A DNA stretch of 64,000 nt from Saccopteryx bilineata. Lineage: Eukaryota; Chordata; Mammalia; Chiroptera; Emballonuridae. Shown here in pieces: positions 11,528-22,380 of the stretch; positions within the stretch are counted from its first letter, which is position 1; the number at the start of each line of letters is the position of its first letter. Where the stretch lies: NCBI RefSeq assembly GCF_036850765.1, contig NC_089495.1, forward strand, positions 29,897,464-29,961,463, given 5' to 3'. A program made the translations under genes and the position numbers. Below the pieces are notes generated by a model that saw only the letters and a list, made by a program, of their open reading frames with translations, was not told the origin of the DNA and made no database searches.

Positions 11528-11802
11528 GGTAACCAATATTTTTTAAATGGCCAAAGTACATATGATGTTACAAAACCATAAAAGGTAAAAGAACAATTCA
11601 AAGTGCAAGACAGAATCAATAGATTTTAATGTAACAAAATACAAAAACTTCACCAATATGATTTCAGATTCCACACTGCAACTAACCCACCACCTTTTGA
11701 GGGTTGGTATAAAAACAGACACATATCACAATTATCTGAAAAAGGCTGTTAAAGTACTCTTCCCATTTACATCTACCTATCTGTGTGAAGCCAGACTATT
11801 TA

Positions 11803-12157
11803 TTTATTGAAAGAGAAAGGCAGAGAGACAGACAGGAAGGTGGGGGGGGGGGGGGGGAGAAAGTGAGAAGCATCAACTCCTAGTTGCTTTCACTTCAGTT
11901 GTGCAATGATTGCTTCTTATACTGCCTTGACCAGGAATTGGACCTCAGGCAAGCCAAGCCAGCAACTCCTTGCTCAAACCAGCGACCTTTGGGCTCAAGA
12001 CGGCAATCTTTGGGATCGTGTTGACTATCCCATGTTCAAGCCAGCAATCCTGTGCTCAAGCCGATGGCCCATGCTCTAGCCCACAACTTTGCGGTTTTTC
12101 AAAGCAATGATCTCAGTGTTGAGTTGATGTTCTACCCATTGCACCATCACCAGTCAG
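11803..12157 (-). mobile_element. SINE family A with poly(G) tract
   Basis: Diverged A copy ending CACCATCACCAGTCAGA. A run of 18 G interrupts the GA-rich tail at about 11840-11857. Confidence 0.75.
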
Positions 12158-12239
12158 ATAAGATCAACTTCACATACTTAAACCAAAACAATAAGTCATA
12201 ACAGATTGAATATAGAAGCAGATACAAAAATCTAGAGTT

Positions 12240-12588
12240 GGCCTGACCAGGCGGTGGCGCAGTGGATAGAGTGTCAGACTGGCATGCAGAGGACCCAGGT
12301 TCAAAACTCCAAGGTCGCCGGCTTGAGTGTGGACTCATCCAGGTTGAGCGCATGATCACTGGCTTGAGCATGGGATCATAGACATGACCCCAAGGTTGCT
12401 GACTTGAGCAAGGGGCCACTCACTCTGCTGTAGCCTCCCCCTCCCCCCATCAAGGCACATGTGAGAAAGCACTCAGTGAACAAACTAAGGAGCCACAACA
12501 AAAAATTGACGCTTCTCATCTCTCTCTCTTCCTGTCTGTCTCTATCCTTCTGTCTGTGTCTCTGTCACACAAAAACAAAACAAAAAAA
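12240..12588 (+). mobile_element. SINE family A
   Basis: CCTGACCAGGCGGTGGCGCAG at the 5' end, GTTCAAAACTCC box B, AAACAAAAC-rich tail. Confidence 0.87.
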
Positions 12589-12635
12589 CCCTAGTGTCTT
12601 CATTCATTTTTTATATTTAAAAAAAATTTTGTTTA

Positions 12636-13565
12636 GCCTGACCAGGTGGTGGTGCAGTGGGTAGAGCATCCACCTGGGATACTGAGAACCCAGGTTCAAA
12701 ACTCGAGGTCACTGGCTTGAGCAGGTTCATCCAACTTGAGTGCAGGCTCACCAGCTTAAGCCTGGGGTCACCAGCTCTATTGCAGAATCAGAGACATGAC
12801 CTCATGGTCACTGGCTTAAGCCCAAAGTTTCTGGCTTGAAGCTCGTCGCTGGCTTAAGCAAGGAGAAACTGGCTTAAGCAAGGGTTCACTGACTTGTCTG
12901 GAGCACCCTGGTCAAGGCATGTATGAGAAAGCAATCAATTAACAACTAAAGGGGGCCTGACCTGTAGTGACACAGTGGATGGAGCATCGACCTGGAACAC
13001 TGAGGTCACTGGTTCAAGGCCACGGGCTTGCCTGGTCAAGGCACATATGGGAGTTGATGCTTCCTGCTCCTCCCCCTGTTCTATCTCTCCCCTCTCCTCT
13101 CTCTAATAAAATTAATAAATAAATAAAAATAAAAAATATTCTTAAAACAAAAAACTAGGCCCTGGCCAGTTGGCTCAGTGGTAGAGCATTGGCCTGGCGT
13201 GCAGGAGTCCCAGGTTCGATTTCCGGCCAGGGCACACAGGAGAAGCGCCCATCTGCTTCTCCACCCCTCCCCCTCTCCTTCCTCTCTGTCTCTCTCTTCT
13301 CCTCCCGCAGCCAAGACTCCATTGGAGCAAAGTTGGCCCGGGCGCTAGAATGGTTCTGGTTGTAACAGAGCAACACCCCAGATGGGCAAAGCATCGCCCC
13401 CTGGTGGACATGCCGGGTGGATCCTGGTTGGGCGCATGCGGGAGTCTGACTGCCTCCCCATTTCCAACTTCAGAAAAATACAAAAAAAAAACCCCAAAAA
13501 ACTAAAGTGGTACAACTATGAGTTGATGCTTCCCATCTGTCTCTCTCTCACTAAAACAAAGTTTA
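12636..13565 (+). mobile_element. SINE A interrupted by SINE C, itself followed by SINE B
   Basis: The A copy runs 12636-12955 as far as CAATTAACAACTAAAG and resumes at 13503 with GTGGTACAACTATGAGTTGA. Between them lie a C SINE (12957-13138) and a B SINE (13158-13492). The B copy is flanked by AAAAAACTA on both sides. The order of insertion is A, then C, then B. Confidence 0.85.
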
Positions 13566-13760
13566 TTTAGAAAATTAAATTTAATGGAGTGACATTGACC
13601 AATAAGAGTACATAGGTTTCAAGTAAACATTTCTATAGCATTTGAACTGTTAATTGTGTTGCATGCCTATCACCCAAAGTCAAATCATTTTCTGTCACCG
13701 TATATTTGTCCCTTGTTATTCCCCTCCCCCCACTCACTTTCTCCTAGTGTCTTAATTTAG
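13566..13760 (-). mobile_element. L1 3' UTR fragment
   Basis: TTTAATGGAGTGACATTGAC, TACATAGGTTTCAAGTAAAC, ACCCAAAGTCAAATCATTTT and CTGTCACCGTATATTTGTCC are the complement of a mammalian L1 3' end. Confidence 0.82.
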
Positions 13761-13852
13761 TCAGATATTAAAGAGAATTATAAAAATATAAAACAAAACC
13801 ATTCTTCTTAATTTTTTTGAGAAAAGTTATTTTTCATCAAAACATAATTAAG

Positions 13853-14212
13853 AAGCCTGACTGGTGGTAGAGCTGTGGATGAAGCATGGACCAGGGACGC
13901 TGAGGTTCCTGGTTTGAAACTACAAGGTCACTGGCTTGCATGTGGGCTCATAGGCTTGAATGCAGGCTTGCTAGCTTGAGCGTGGGGTCGCTGTCTTGTG
14001 CATGGGATTGTCAACAGATACCAAAGTTGCTGGCTTGAGCAAGGGGTTACTGGCTTGACTTGATCCTCCTGGTCAAGGCACATACGAGAAGCAATCAATG
14101 AACTAAAGTAAAGCAACAAGTGATGCTTTTCACTCTCTTCCCTCTTTTTCTCTCCCTTCCTGTCCATCTTTCTCTCTTGCAATCTCTCAAAATCAATAAA
14201 AAAAATTTTTAA
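13853..14212 (+). mobile_element. SINE family A, diverged
   Basis: GCCTGACTGGTGGTAGAGCT, then repeated GCTTGAG.GTGGG units and a CT-rich tail ending CTCAAAATCAATAAAAA. Confidence 0.8.
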
Positions 14213-14897
14213 TAAAAATAAATTAAGAAATATTAAATTTTTTTCTCAGTTTTAATTTCTAAATGAAAATAAATAGTAACAGATATAACCCAATGTAAAC
14301 AAAAGCTTCTTAGAGTCCTTAAATCTGAAGATTAAAGGGGCTCTGGGACCATAACATCTGGGAACAGCTGCTTTAGAGTAGAACTCCTCTGAAAGTGTGG
14401 TTCCCAGAATAAGCCAGTCTGTGACAAAGGCAAGAAGTTAAGAGTGAGCATCTAGAACCTATGATGATTTGGCATTGCTATGACATCTAGACACACAATC
14501 AAGGATCTTATACTCTGTTTTTTGGAGGGGGAAGCCTTTCATTTCTCTAATAGTTAATTTTATAGTCACTTGACAAAAGTATCAGTGCATGGTAGACTTA
14601 AAATAAAAAAAATTAAAAAACTAGTTTTTTACCAAGAACATTTAGAACTTCTCTAGACTGCTCTAGAGAAGTCAAGTCTCAGGTCAATAAAGAAACATAA
14701 AATCTAATATTTATGGGGAATCCAAGATAATTCAGGTAGGGAGAAAAAGACAAGCATATCCTGACTAGAAAAATGTGGATATTATGTTTAAATCGAACCA
14801 TCTTAACTGAAATCAATTATATCTTAGATTTGAAAATTTTTATTAGACATTAAACAGGAGATTACATAAGGAATTTTTAAACCAGATTAAAATTTTT

Positions 14898-15183
14898 TCT
14901 TTTATTTATTGATTTTAAAGAGGAAGGAAGAGAGAGAGAGGGGAGGGGAAAGAGGGAGGAGAAAGAGGGAGAGAAGGAGAGAGAAGGAGAGAGAAGGAGA
15001 GGGAGGGAGAGAGGGAAGGAGGGGGAAGGAAAGAGATAGAAATTGATTTGTTGCTTGACTTATTAATATATTCATTGATTGATTCCTTTATGTGCCCTGA
15101 CTGAGGATCAAACCTGCAAATTTAGCTTATCAGGATAATGGTCTAACGGTTAGACTCTAATCAACTAAGCTACCTGTCCATGG
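14898..15183 (-). mobile_element. Old D-like tRNA SINE with GA-rich expansion
   Basis: TTTATTGATTTTAAAGAGGA, a ~100-bp GAGAGG tract (14925-15035), TGTGCCCTGACTGAGGATC and GCTACCTGTCCATGGC. Confidence 0.75.
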
Positions 15184-15905
15184 CTGATATTTAAGAAGGT
15201 TTAGGCCTCCTGAAAACTCCTTGTCCCTTTTTTCTCTCATTCATAGTCAGAGATATTAAACCTGAGAGATTACTAGTCCAACATAAGAACTAGGACTCCT
15301 CCCCAAACACCTCTGTGAATTATGACTAGGTAAATTACTTTTCCTTTAATATATAGTAGTATTTAAGAGTGAAGGTGAGACAATAAGATGAGACTCTATT
15401 TACTTATCTGAAACAAGATAACAACAGTACCTACTTCACAGTGTTGCTAAGAGAACTGCATAAGAAAATATATAAGAGAATTGTCTCTCTGTCACAAAAA
15501 AAAAAAACAGGTGCAAGGTTGTCAGAGACAATAAGGAGCTCAAACATGTAACAAGAACGAGTTTGCTGGGGTGACCCTAGAATCTATGTAAACACAATTA
15601 ATTAAAAAAAAAAAAAAAAAAAGAATGAGTTTGCAAAGCAAATATCCAGAAATTCCAAACTCAAACCTTCTTCTGGCTACTAAGCAAGTCCATTCCAAAT
15701 GTCAGAATCACAGGAATCTAATCTACATGTTTTGGTCAAATCCAGAAAAAGGAGTAGAGAAAAGTTAGAAAATACCTGTTCTAATATTTAACCTTCCTAC
15801 AGTAGGATTCTATGCTATATAGCTAAATTCAAGCTATACTTGTATGTCATACTAACTTTGTAAGGCTATCTCAGTAAATGTAGATTCGAAAATGGAATAG
15901 AGGTG

Positions 15906-16380
15906 CCTTGGCCGGCTAGCTCAGTTGTTAAAGTGTTGTCCCAATATGCCAAGATTGCAGGTTCAGTCCCAGTCAGGGCACATATAAGAACCAACCAATG
16001 ACCTGACTAGTGGTGGCCCAGTAGATAAAGCGTCGACCTGGGACACTAAGGTCCCAGTTTCGAAAACCCGAGGACACTGGCTTGAGCGTGGGTCACTGAC
16101 ATGATCCCATAATTGCTGGCTTGAAGCACAAGGTTGTTGGCTTCAGCAAGGGGTTACTGGCTCGACTGGAGTCCCCTAGTCAAGTCACGTTTGAGAAGCA
16201 ATCAATGAACAACTAAAGTGCCGCAACTACAAGTTGAGGCTTCTTTTTCCTTTCCCTTCCGGTCTGTCTCTTGGCTTGCTTCTTGCTTAAAAAAGAAAAA
16301 CAAAAAAAACCCCAAAGAATCAATCAATGAATGCATGAATAAATGGAACAACAAATTGATGTTTCTCTATATATATTAAA
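15906..16380 (+). mobile_element. D-like SINE split by an A SINE
   Basis: The D-like unit (GCCTTGGCCGGCTAGCTCAG to AACCAACCAATGA) is interrupted at ~16004 by an A SINE (16004-16315). It resumes with ATCAATCAATGAATGCATGA, an imperfect duplication of the target. Confidence 0.8.
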
Positions 16381-16385
16381 TCCAT

Positions 16386-16699
16386 TTTTTTAATGAGAGA
16401 AACAGATAGACAGGAACAAACAGATTGGAAGGGAGAGATGAGAAGCATCAACTCTTGCTCAGTACCTTAGTTGTTCATTGATTGCTTTCTCACATGTGTC
16501 TTGACCAGGAGACTCCAGCTGAGCCATGTGAGCCCTTGCTTAAGCCAACGACCTTTGGGCTCAAACCAGCGACCATGTGGTCATAAATCTGCACTCAAGC
16601 CGGCAATCCCACACTCAAGCTGGATGAACCCGTGCTCAAGCTGGGTCCTCAGCATCCCAGGCCGATGCTCTATCCACTGTGCCACCACCTGGTCAGGCT
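16386..16699 (-). mobile_element. SINE family A
   Basis: GAGAAGCATCAACTCTTGCT and the end GCCACCACCTGGTCAGGCT. Confidence 0.85.
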
Positions 16700-16726
16700 C
16701 AAATCAATTTTTTTTAAATGTTTTTA

Positions 16727-17103
16727 GGCCCTGGCCGGTTGGCTCAGCGGTAGAGCATCGGCCTGGCGTGCGGGGGACCCGGGTTCGATTCCCGGCCAGA
16801 GCACATAGGAGAGGCGCCCATTTGCTTCTCCACACCCCCCCCTTCCTTTCTGTCTCTCTTTTCCCCTCCCGCAGCCGAGGCTCCATTGGAGCAGGGATGG
16901 CCCGGGCGCTGGGGATGGCTCCTTGGCCGCTGCCCCAGGCGCTAGAGTGGCCCTGGTCGCGGCAGAGCGATGCCCTGGAGGGGCACAGCGTCACCCCTGG
17001 TGGGCGTTCCGGGTGGATCCCGGTTGGGTGCATGCGGGAGTCTGTCAGACTGTCTCTCCCCGTTTCCAGCTTCGGAAAAATACAAAAAAAAAAAAAAAAA
17101 AAA
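16727..17103 (+). mobile_element. SINE family B
   Basis: GGCCCTGGCCGGTTGGCTCAG, GGTAGAGCATCGGCCTGGCG, box B GGTTCGATTCC, tail CCAGCTTCGGAAAAATAC plus poly(A). Flanked by a TTTTTAG-like duplication. Confidence 0.93.
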
Positions 17104-17108
17104 GTTTT

Positions 17109-17278
17109 TAGCCCTGGCCAGATGGCTCAGTTGGTTAGAGAACCGTCCCTAAGCACAGAGGTTGCTGATTCTCTCCCCGGTCAGGGCACACACAGGAATA
17201 GAGCGATGTTCTTGTTAGTGTCTCACTCATTCCCTTCCTTTCACTCTAAAATCAATAAAATAAAAATTAAAAAAAAGA
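17109..17278 (+). mobile_element. SINE family D
   Basis: AGCCCTGGCCAGATGGCTCAG, GTTGGTTAGAG, tail AAAATCAATAAAATAAAAAT. Confidence 0.87.
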
Positions 17279-17506
17279 TGTTTTTTAAAAATGGAGTAGA
17301 GGAAGAAAAAAAAACAAACATTTTGCAAAATTTATCAGGGCATTTGTCTAGCTAAAAAATTACTAACCATAGGAGTCAGTGATGAAATTAAAGTGTTCAA
17401 AAAAACTTGGCCTAAAGGCCTATTAAGCTCATATAAGACATTCATCTATTTTTTTGGAATTCATACTTGAGGTCAGATTAAGGTCTTTTTAAAAAAGAAG
17501 TATGAG

Positions 17507-17908
17507 CCCTGGCCGGTTGGCTCAGCGGTAGAGCGTCGGCCTAGCGTGCGGAGGACCCGGGTTCGATTCCAGGCCAGGGCACACAGGAGAAGCGCCCATT
17601 TGCTTCTCCACCCCTCCGCTGCGCCTTCCTCTCTGTCTCTCTCTTCCCCTCCCGCAGCCAAGGCTCCACTGGAGCAAAGATGGCCTGGGCGCTGGGGATG
17701 GCTCTGTGGCCTCTGCCCCAGGCGCTAGAGTGGCTCTGGTCACAACATGGCGATGCCCAGGATGGGCAGAGCATCGCCCCCCGGTGGGCAGAGCTTCGCC
17801 CCATGGTGGGCGTGCCGGGTGGATCCCAGTCGGGCGCATGCGGGAGTCTGTCTGACTGTCTCTCCCTGTTTCCAGCTTCAGAAAAATGCAAAAAAAAAAA
17901 AAAAAAAA
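17507..17908 (+). mobile_element. SINE family B, young subtype
   Basis: Full-length copy with diagnostic features shared with 20596-20997 and 59256-59522: ACAACATGGCGATGCCCAGG, two successive GTGGGC units and the tail AAAAATGC plus poly(A). Confidence 0.93.
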
Positions 17909-18163
17909 GAAGAAGTATGAAAGAAATTATAAAACAAATGCAGGGTGTTTAAGGGAAAATAAGGACTATATCAGTTGTAGAGGTTCTCTGCCAATGTAGA
18001 TGCCCATAATTATTTTTACTGGTTATTAAAAACTGATGTAGCTATGCGTATTTTGATGTCAGATGATATGTCATGTGTGTATTCTTATACTCATATACAA
18101 CATTTAAGATTCACTTTTTTCTCTCCGACCTTTTACGTAATATCTATTTATACTTTTTCTTAC

Positions 18164-18326
18164 CTCTTGTGTTAATTTTGGTATGAACCTCAAGCTGGGG
18201 ATCACTTGAAACCATACAAGGCCACCAAGGATAGGTTCCCACCTTAGACCAAACTAGATCGCCAACCTGGAACTTAACACCAGCAGACACTTCTGTTGTT
18301 GGAACAGAAGGTAATATTGGCTGCAC
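18164..18326 (-). CDS. NSD3: NSD3 exon 4: first half of PWWP1
   Basis: The exon encodes residues 249-302 plus one base of the next codon (163 nt, phase 0 to phase 1). It starts VQPILPSVP directly after the CTGTAG acceptor. PWWP1 begins near residue 264 ([14 protein letters not shown]), and the signature PWWP is at residues 281-284 within TYPWWPC. The donor AGAG|GTAAGA begins at 18163; reading through it gives Lys-Lys-Lys and soon a stop, which confirms the boundary. In NSD proteins this domain binds nucleosomal DNA and methylated H3K36. Confidence 0.96.
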
Positions 18327-18813
18327 CTACAGAACAAGATCATAAACCTTTATCAGCAGAAAAATTGTTAAAGAAACTATGTACCAAGAACATTTAACAT
18401 GCTCTTCATGTAAATTTTATCTTCAATTATGCTTTTCTCTGACACCTGCTATCCATAACTAGTAAAAGGCAAGAAGAGAGGAGGAAAATAATAAGCCCAA
18501 CTCCAAATATTAAAAATAGGATTGATGGTTTCTGTTGCCAAATACTGACAAGGAATCTTGAGAATTCACATAATCTATTAAAAAGTAGTTATAGTTTTGA
18601 AAAGGAAAGGAATTCACTGAAAATATCTTCCTTAAACCAGTTCTATGAGTTATTTTAGTAAAACTTCTGAAATAAAAATGTATGGAACTATAACATGTGT
18701 TCAGTGTGTTGTGATCTAATCATTCCACTCTCATCTTTATATATATATTATATAATGTATAGAATACATATTATGACACATTTGACTACATAGTATTCAA
18801 TACAGCAACTCAC
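18327..18813 (-). other. NSD3 intron 3
   Basis: A short 487-bp intron with no recognisable transposon, the only SINE-free intron in the window. The donor is GTGAG at 18813 and the acceptor is TTCTGTAG ending at 18327. A short AT dinucleotide run sits near 18740-18760. Confidence 0.88.
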
Positions 18814-18885
18814 CAATGTTTCCTCTTTTAGTACTGGCTCTTCTCTTGGTTTTTCTGAAACAGGGTCAACCCTCTCATTTGGTCT
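18814..18885 (-). CDS. NSD3: NSD3 exon 3
   Basis: This 72-nt exon encodes 24 residues, starting RPNERVD and ending KEETL (residues 225-248). It is phase 0 at both ends, so skipping it would keep the frame. The acceptor is CCTAG at 18890-18886 and the donor is GTGAG at 18813. It is an acidic/basic linker between the BRD4-binding region and PWWP1. The last two codons (Thr-Leu) differ from the Ala-Pro I remember in human. It lies only 487 bp from exon 4, and the pair is bracketed by inverted B-type SINEs. Confidence 0.93.
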
Positions 18886-19189
18886 CTAGGTGAAAAGGTA
18901 CAAGTAAAAAAAATAAAATGGCAAACCAAATAGTGATACACACAGAAAGAATCAAAGAAGACCAAATAGCAAAGATAATAAAGAACACTTATAAATCGGA
19001 TAATGTAAGGAGTAAGACTACAACTTATGCAGTACTTAACTTATGCTATGTCTCAACAGTTATTTTCTATTTTAGACCATAGCTTTATCTCCCATTTCTT
19101 ATTTTATTATTTTTAAAACTTAATTTCTCAATTTGTTGAGTTTGGAGTTTTTTAAAACCTAGAAGAGTGGGAAAAAAAAAAACGGGCAC

Positions 19190-20104
19190 TCTAAGATTGC
19201 TAGTAAGATGTAACTTGGGAGTTTTTCTGGAGAACAATTTGGCAAAATGAATGAAGTCTTAAATTTTCAGATTCTAACCCAGCAAGTCCATTTCTAAAAA
19301 CATATATTGACAGTATACAGAGATGTGTTGTAGAATTAGGAACCCGTATAATTATGTTAACCAGTATAACCCCAATAAATTGAATTTTAAAATGCAAGAA
19401 ATGTTTACTACATATTTCTGCTAAGCTGATATAAAAAATTAAAAAATAAAAACATTAAAAGAATTGAGAGGTATAAATATATATATGTGTTTGTATATAT
19501 GTACAAAGGTATGACAATAGTGCTATCTATTAAAGCAAGTATTAGAAACAGTCTTGTTGTTCAAAAATGTAAAATTTGTTAAATTAGTTATAGTATAACT
19601 AGATAGTTTTCTTAAAAACAACAAATTGCAAAGCAGTTTGTATAGCATGATTCCAATCTTGGAAAAATAATTTTTTTACATGCACTAAAAAAAAAGACTA
19701 GATGTATACTATAACTTAATGGAATAACTGATTTTTTTGTATGTTTTTCTGCATTTGTCAAATTGTCTATAATAAACAATACATTACTTTTCTAACCATA
19801 AAACCAACAACTATGTTATTTAAAAATTAACTTCTACAACCCTTTGGGGAGGCAATTTGAAAGTACCTGTTATAATTCAAAATATGTACACTCTACAACC
19901 TAGTATTTATATTTTAAAAACCTATTCTACAGAAATACACATGGTAACTACTGAAGTATATCATGTCAGTAATCTATATGTCTATCAACATATTCTTTCT
20001 TTTTATCTGATATACTGGACACCATATTGATGAGTAGTTACCTTGAGAAAACAAGATTAGGGAAACAATGCAAGAAGAGCTATACTTTGTATAATTTTCA
20101 TTTT
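19190..20104 (+). mobile_element. Ancient L1M 3'-end fragments
   Basis: AACAATTTGGCAAAATGAAT, CCCAGCAAGTCCATTTCTAA, AGCAGTTTGTATAGCATGAT and TTGTCTATAATAAACAATAC are decayed matches to L1 3' ORF2/UTR sequence. Two pieces appear to overlap. Family and exact limits are uncertain. Confidence 0.55.
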
Positions 20105-20405
20105 CTTCTTTTGTTTAAATGAGAGGAAGGGAGAGAGTGAGACAGACTCCCTCATGCACCCGGACCCAGATACACCTGACAACACATTTGGGGCCGATGC
20201 TCAAATCAACTGAGTTATCCTCAGCACCAGGGCCAATGCTCGAACCAAATGAGCCCTGGTTGCAAGGGGGGAAGAGAGAGAAGGAGGAGAGAGAGGGGAA
20301 GAGAAGCAGACGATCACTTCTTATGTGTGTCCTGACTGGGGATCGAACCTGGGATGTCCACATGCCGGGCCAATGCTCTATTCATTGAGCCAACCAGCCA
20401 GGACC
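20105..20405 (-). mobile_element. Old B-like SINE
   Basis: GACAGACTCCCTCATGCACC, GAACCTGGGATGTCCACATG and the end GAGCCAACCAGCCAGGACC. Confidence 0.8.
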
Positions 20406-20595
20406 AAAATCCATTTTTCTCTAGTTGTTCAAAGGATAGCTAAGCTTAAAAGAGATTAAAATCAAGTAAGGACAGAAAATACGTTTTTGGGTACTAACAG
20501 TGTTGCTTTGGGGGGGAGAAAACAATCAGTGAGTTAGCTCTTCTTAGTATTCAAGACATCTTAATTTTAAATTTATGACTTTAGGAAAATACTAC

Positions 20596-20997
20596 TTTTT
20601 TTTTTTTTTTTTCCCATTTTTCTGAAGCTGGAAACAGGGAGAGACAGTCAGACAGACTCCCGCATGCGCCCGACCGGGATCCACCCGGCACGCCCACCAG
20701 GGGCTAGCTCTGCCCACCAGGGGGCGATGCTCTGCCCATCCTGGGCATCGCCATGTTGCGACCAGAGCCACTCTAGCGCCTGGGGCAGAGGCCACAGAGC
20801 CATCCCCAGCGCCCGGGCCATCTTTGCTCCAATGGAGCCTTGGCTGCGGGAGGGGACGAGAGAGACAAGAGAGGAAAGCGCGGCGGAGGGGTGGAGAAGC
20901 AAATGGGCGCTTCTCCTGTGTGCCCTGGCCTGGAATCGAACCCGGGTCCTCCGCACGCTAGGCCGACGCTCTACCGCTGAGCCAACCGGCCAGGGCT
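20596..20997 (-). mobile_element. SINE family B, young subtype (inverted partner of 17507-17908)
   Basis: Full-length minus-strand copy ending GAGCCAACCGGCCAGGGCT. An exact CCACCAGGGGGCG lies at 20714-20726. Flanking target sequence GGAAAATACTACTTTTT recurs at 21414-21430 after a second B insertion. Confidence 0.94.
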
Positions 20998-21015
20998 ACT
21001 TTTTTTTTTTTTAAG

Positions 21016-21413
21016 TTGTTTGGTTTTTTTTTTTGTATTTTTTCTGAAGCTGGAAACGGGGAGAGACAGTCAGACAGACTCCTGCATGCGCCCGACTGGG
21101 ATCCACCTGGCACACCCACCAGGGGCGATGCTCTGCCCACCAGGGGGCGATGCTCTGCCCCTCGGGGCGTCGTTCTGCCGCGACCAGAGCCACTCTAGCT
21201 CCTGGGGCAGAGGCCAAGGAGCCATCCCCAGTGCCCGGGCCATCTTTGCTCCAATGGAGCCTTGGCTGCGGGAGGGGAAGAGAGAGACAGAGAGGAAGAA
21301 GGGGAGGTGGAGAAGCAAATGGGCGCTTCTCCTATGTGCCCTGGCCGGGAATTGAACCCGGGTCCCCCGCACGCCAGGCCAACGCTCTATCGCTGAGCCA
21401 ACCAGCCAGGGCC
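21016..21413 (-). mobile_element. SINE family B, second copy in tandem
   Basis: Another full-length minus-strand B immediately beside the previous one, ending GAGCCAACCAGCCAGGGCC. CCACCAGGGGGCG is at 21137-21149, with a one-G-shorter version just before it. Confidence 0.94.
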
Positions 21414-21803
21414 GGAAAATACTACTTTTTTACATTTTAGTTTAAGACCTATATTCCAGTAAATAATCACAGGAAGTTTCTTAAACAGAAAAAAAAAAAG
21501 TTAAGAGAGCAGCTGAAATAAAATTACATTATCCTAAATATTCCTCTTTAAATATTTGGTCTAATACTTTTATTCAAACTCAAATGATTTATTACTATGA
21601 ATAATATGCATGAAATCTGGCAGAATTTCAAATCCTTAATAGTTTGCGAAACATTAAGCCAAATCACATTAAAAAAAAAAAACTATGTCAACATTTAAGG
21701 TGAAAAGAAAATTTCAAAGGCAAAATAAATTGTTCATTTTCTTAAATTTTCTGGGAAAAAAAAAGTTCTTAAGTTCATAATCTTAAAAACTAAAAAAATC
21801 AGC

Positions 21804-22144
21804 CCTGGCTGGCTGGCCCAGTGGTCGAGTGTCGGTCCAGCATGTGGAAGTCCCTGGTTCAATTCCTGGTCAAGGCACACAGGAGAAGAGACCATCTGCT
21901 TCTCCACCCCACCCCTTTTCTTCCTCTTCCCAGCTATGGTTAGATTGGTTAGAGTTGGCCTCGAGTACTGGGGAAGGCTCCTTGGCCTCCACCTCAGGCG
22001 CTTAAAAAAATGGCCCCAGCCTGACCTGTGGTGGCGCAGTGGATAAAGCGTCAACCTGGAAATGCTGAGGTCGCCGGTTCGAAACCCTGGGCTTGCCTGG
22101 TCAAGGCACATATGGGAGTTGATGCTTCCAGCTCCTCCCCGCCT

Positions 22145-22176
<32 letters not shown>

Positions 22177-22380
22177 GTCTCTGTCTCTCCCTATCCTCTC
22201 TAAAATGAATAATAAAAAAAAAAAGCACCTCTTACCTAAGAGTGTGCCAAAAAAAAAAAAAAAAAAAAAAAAGGCCCCAGATGGACCAAGTATTGCCCCC
22301 TAGTGGGCCTACCAGGTGGATCCTGGTCAGGGTGCAAAAGAGAGTCTGTCTCTCTGCCTCCCCTCTTCCCACTAAATTTT
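21804..22380 (+). mobile_element. Old B-like SINE split by a C SINE
   Basis: The B-like unit starts GCCCTGGCTGGCTGGCCCAG and is interrupted by a C SINE (~22020-22270, CCTGACCTGTGGTGGCGCAG). The flanks AAAAAATGGCCCCAG and AAAAAAGGCCCCAG mark the duplication. The tail resumes with CAAGTATTGCCCCCTAGTGG. Confidence 0.87.

Larger units (their letters stand above)
8865..18163 (-). other. NSD3 intron 4
   Basis: A 9.3-kb intron that is mostly SINE DNA (about 15 copies, several nested) plus an L1 tail. Apparently unique AT-rich stretches are 9236-9772, 10200-10586, 11528-11800, 14215-14897, 15190-15900 (with a weak MIR match near 15400-15470), 17280-17505 and 17910-18163. Confidence 0.85.

Noticed and set aside
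14925..15035. Long GA-rich tract considered as a regulatory GAGA element
   Set aside because: It is the expanded tail region of an old D-like SINE, as at 26399-26440 and 34490-34540.
16740..16802. tRNA-like sequences with A and B boxes in the SINE heads, considered as tRNA genes
   Set aside because: They recur at every family B copy, lack a complete acceptor stem and CCA-proximal pairing, and continue into SINE bodies.
16471..17355. 294-codon plus-strand open frame, the longest in the window
   Set aside because: It runs through an A SINE, a B SINE and a D SINE in succession and its peptide is their translation. The same peptides recur at every B copy.
21734..22228. 164-codon Arg/Glu-rich minus-strand frame
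   Set aside because: Translation of nested B-like and C SINEs and their CT-rich tails.
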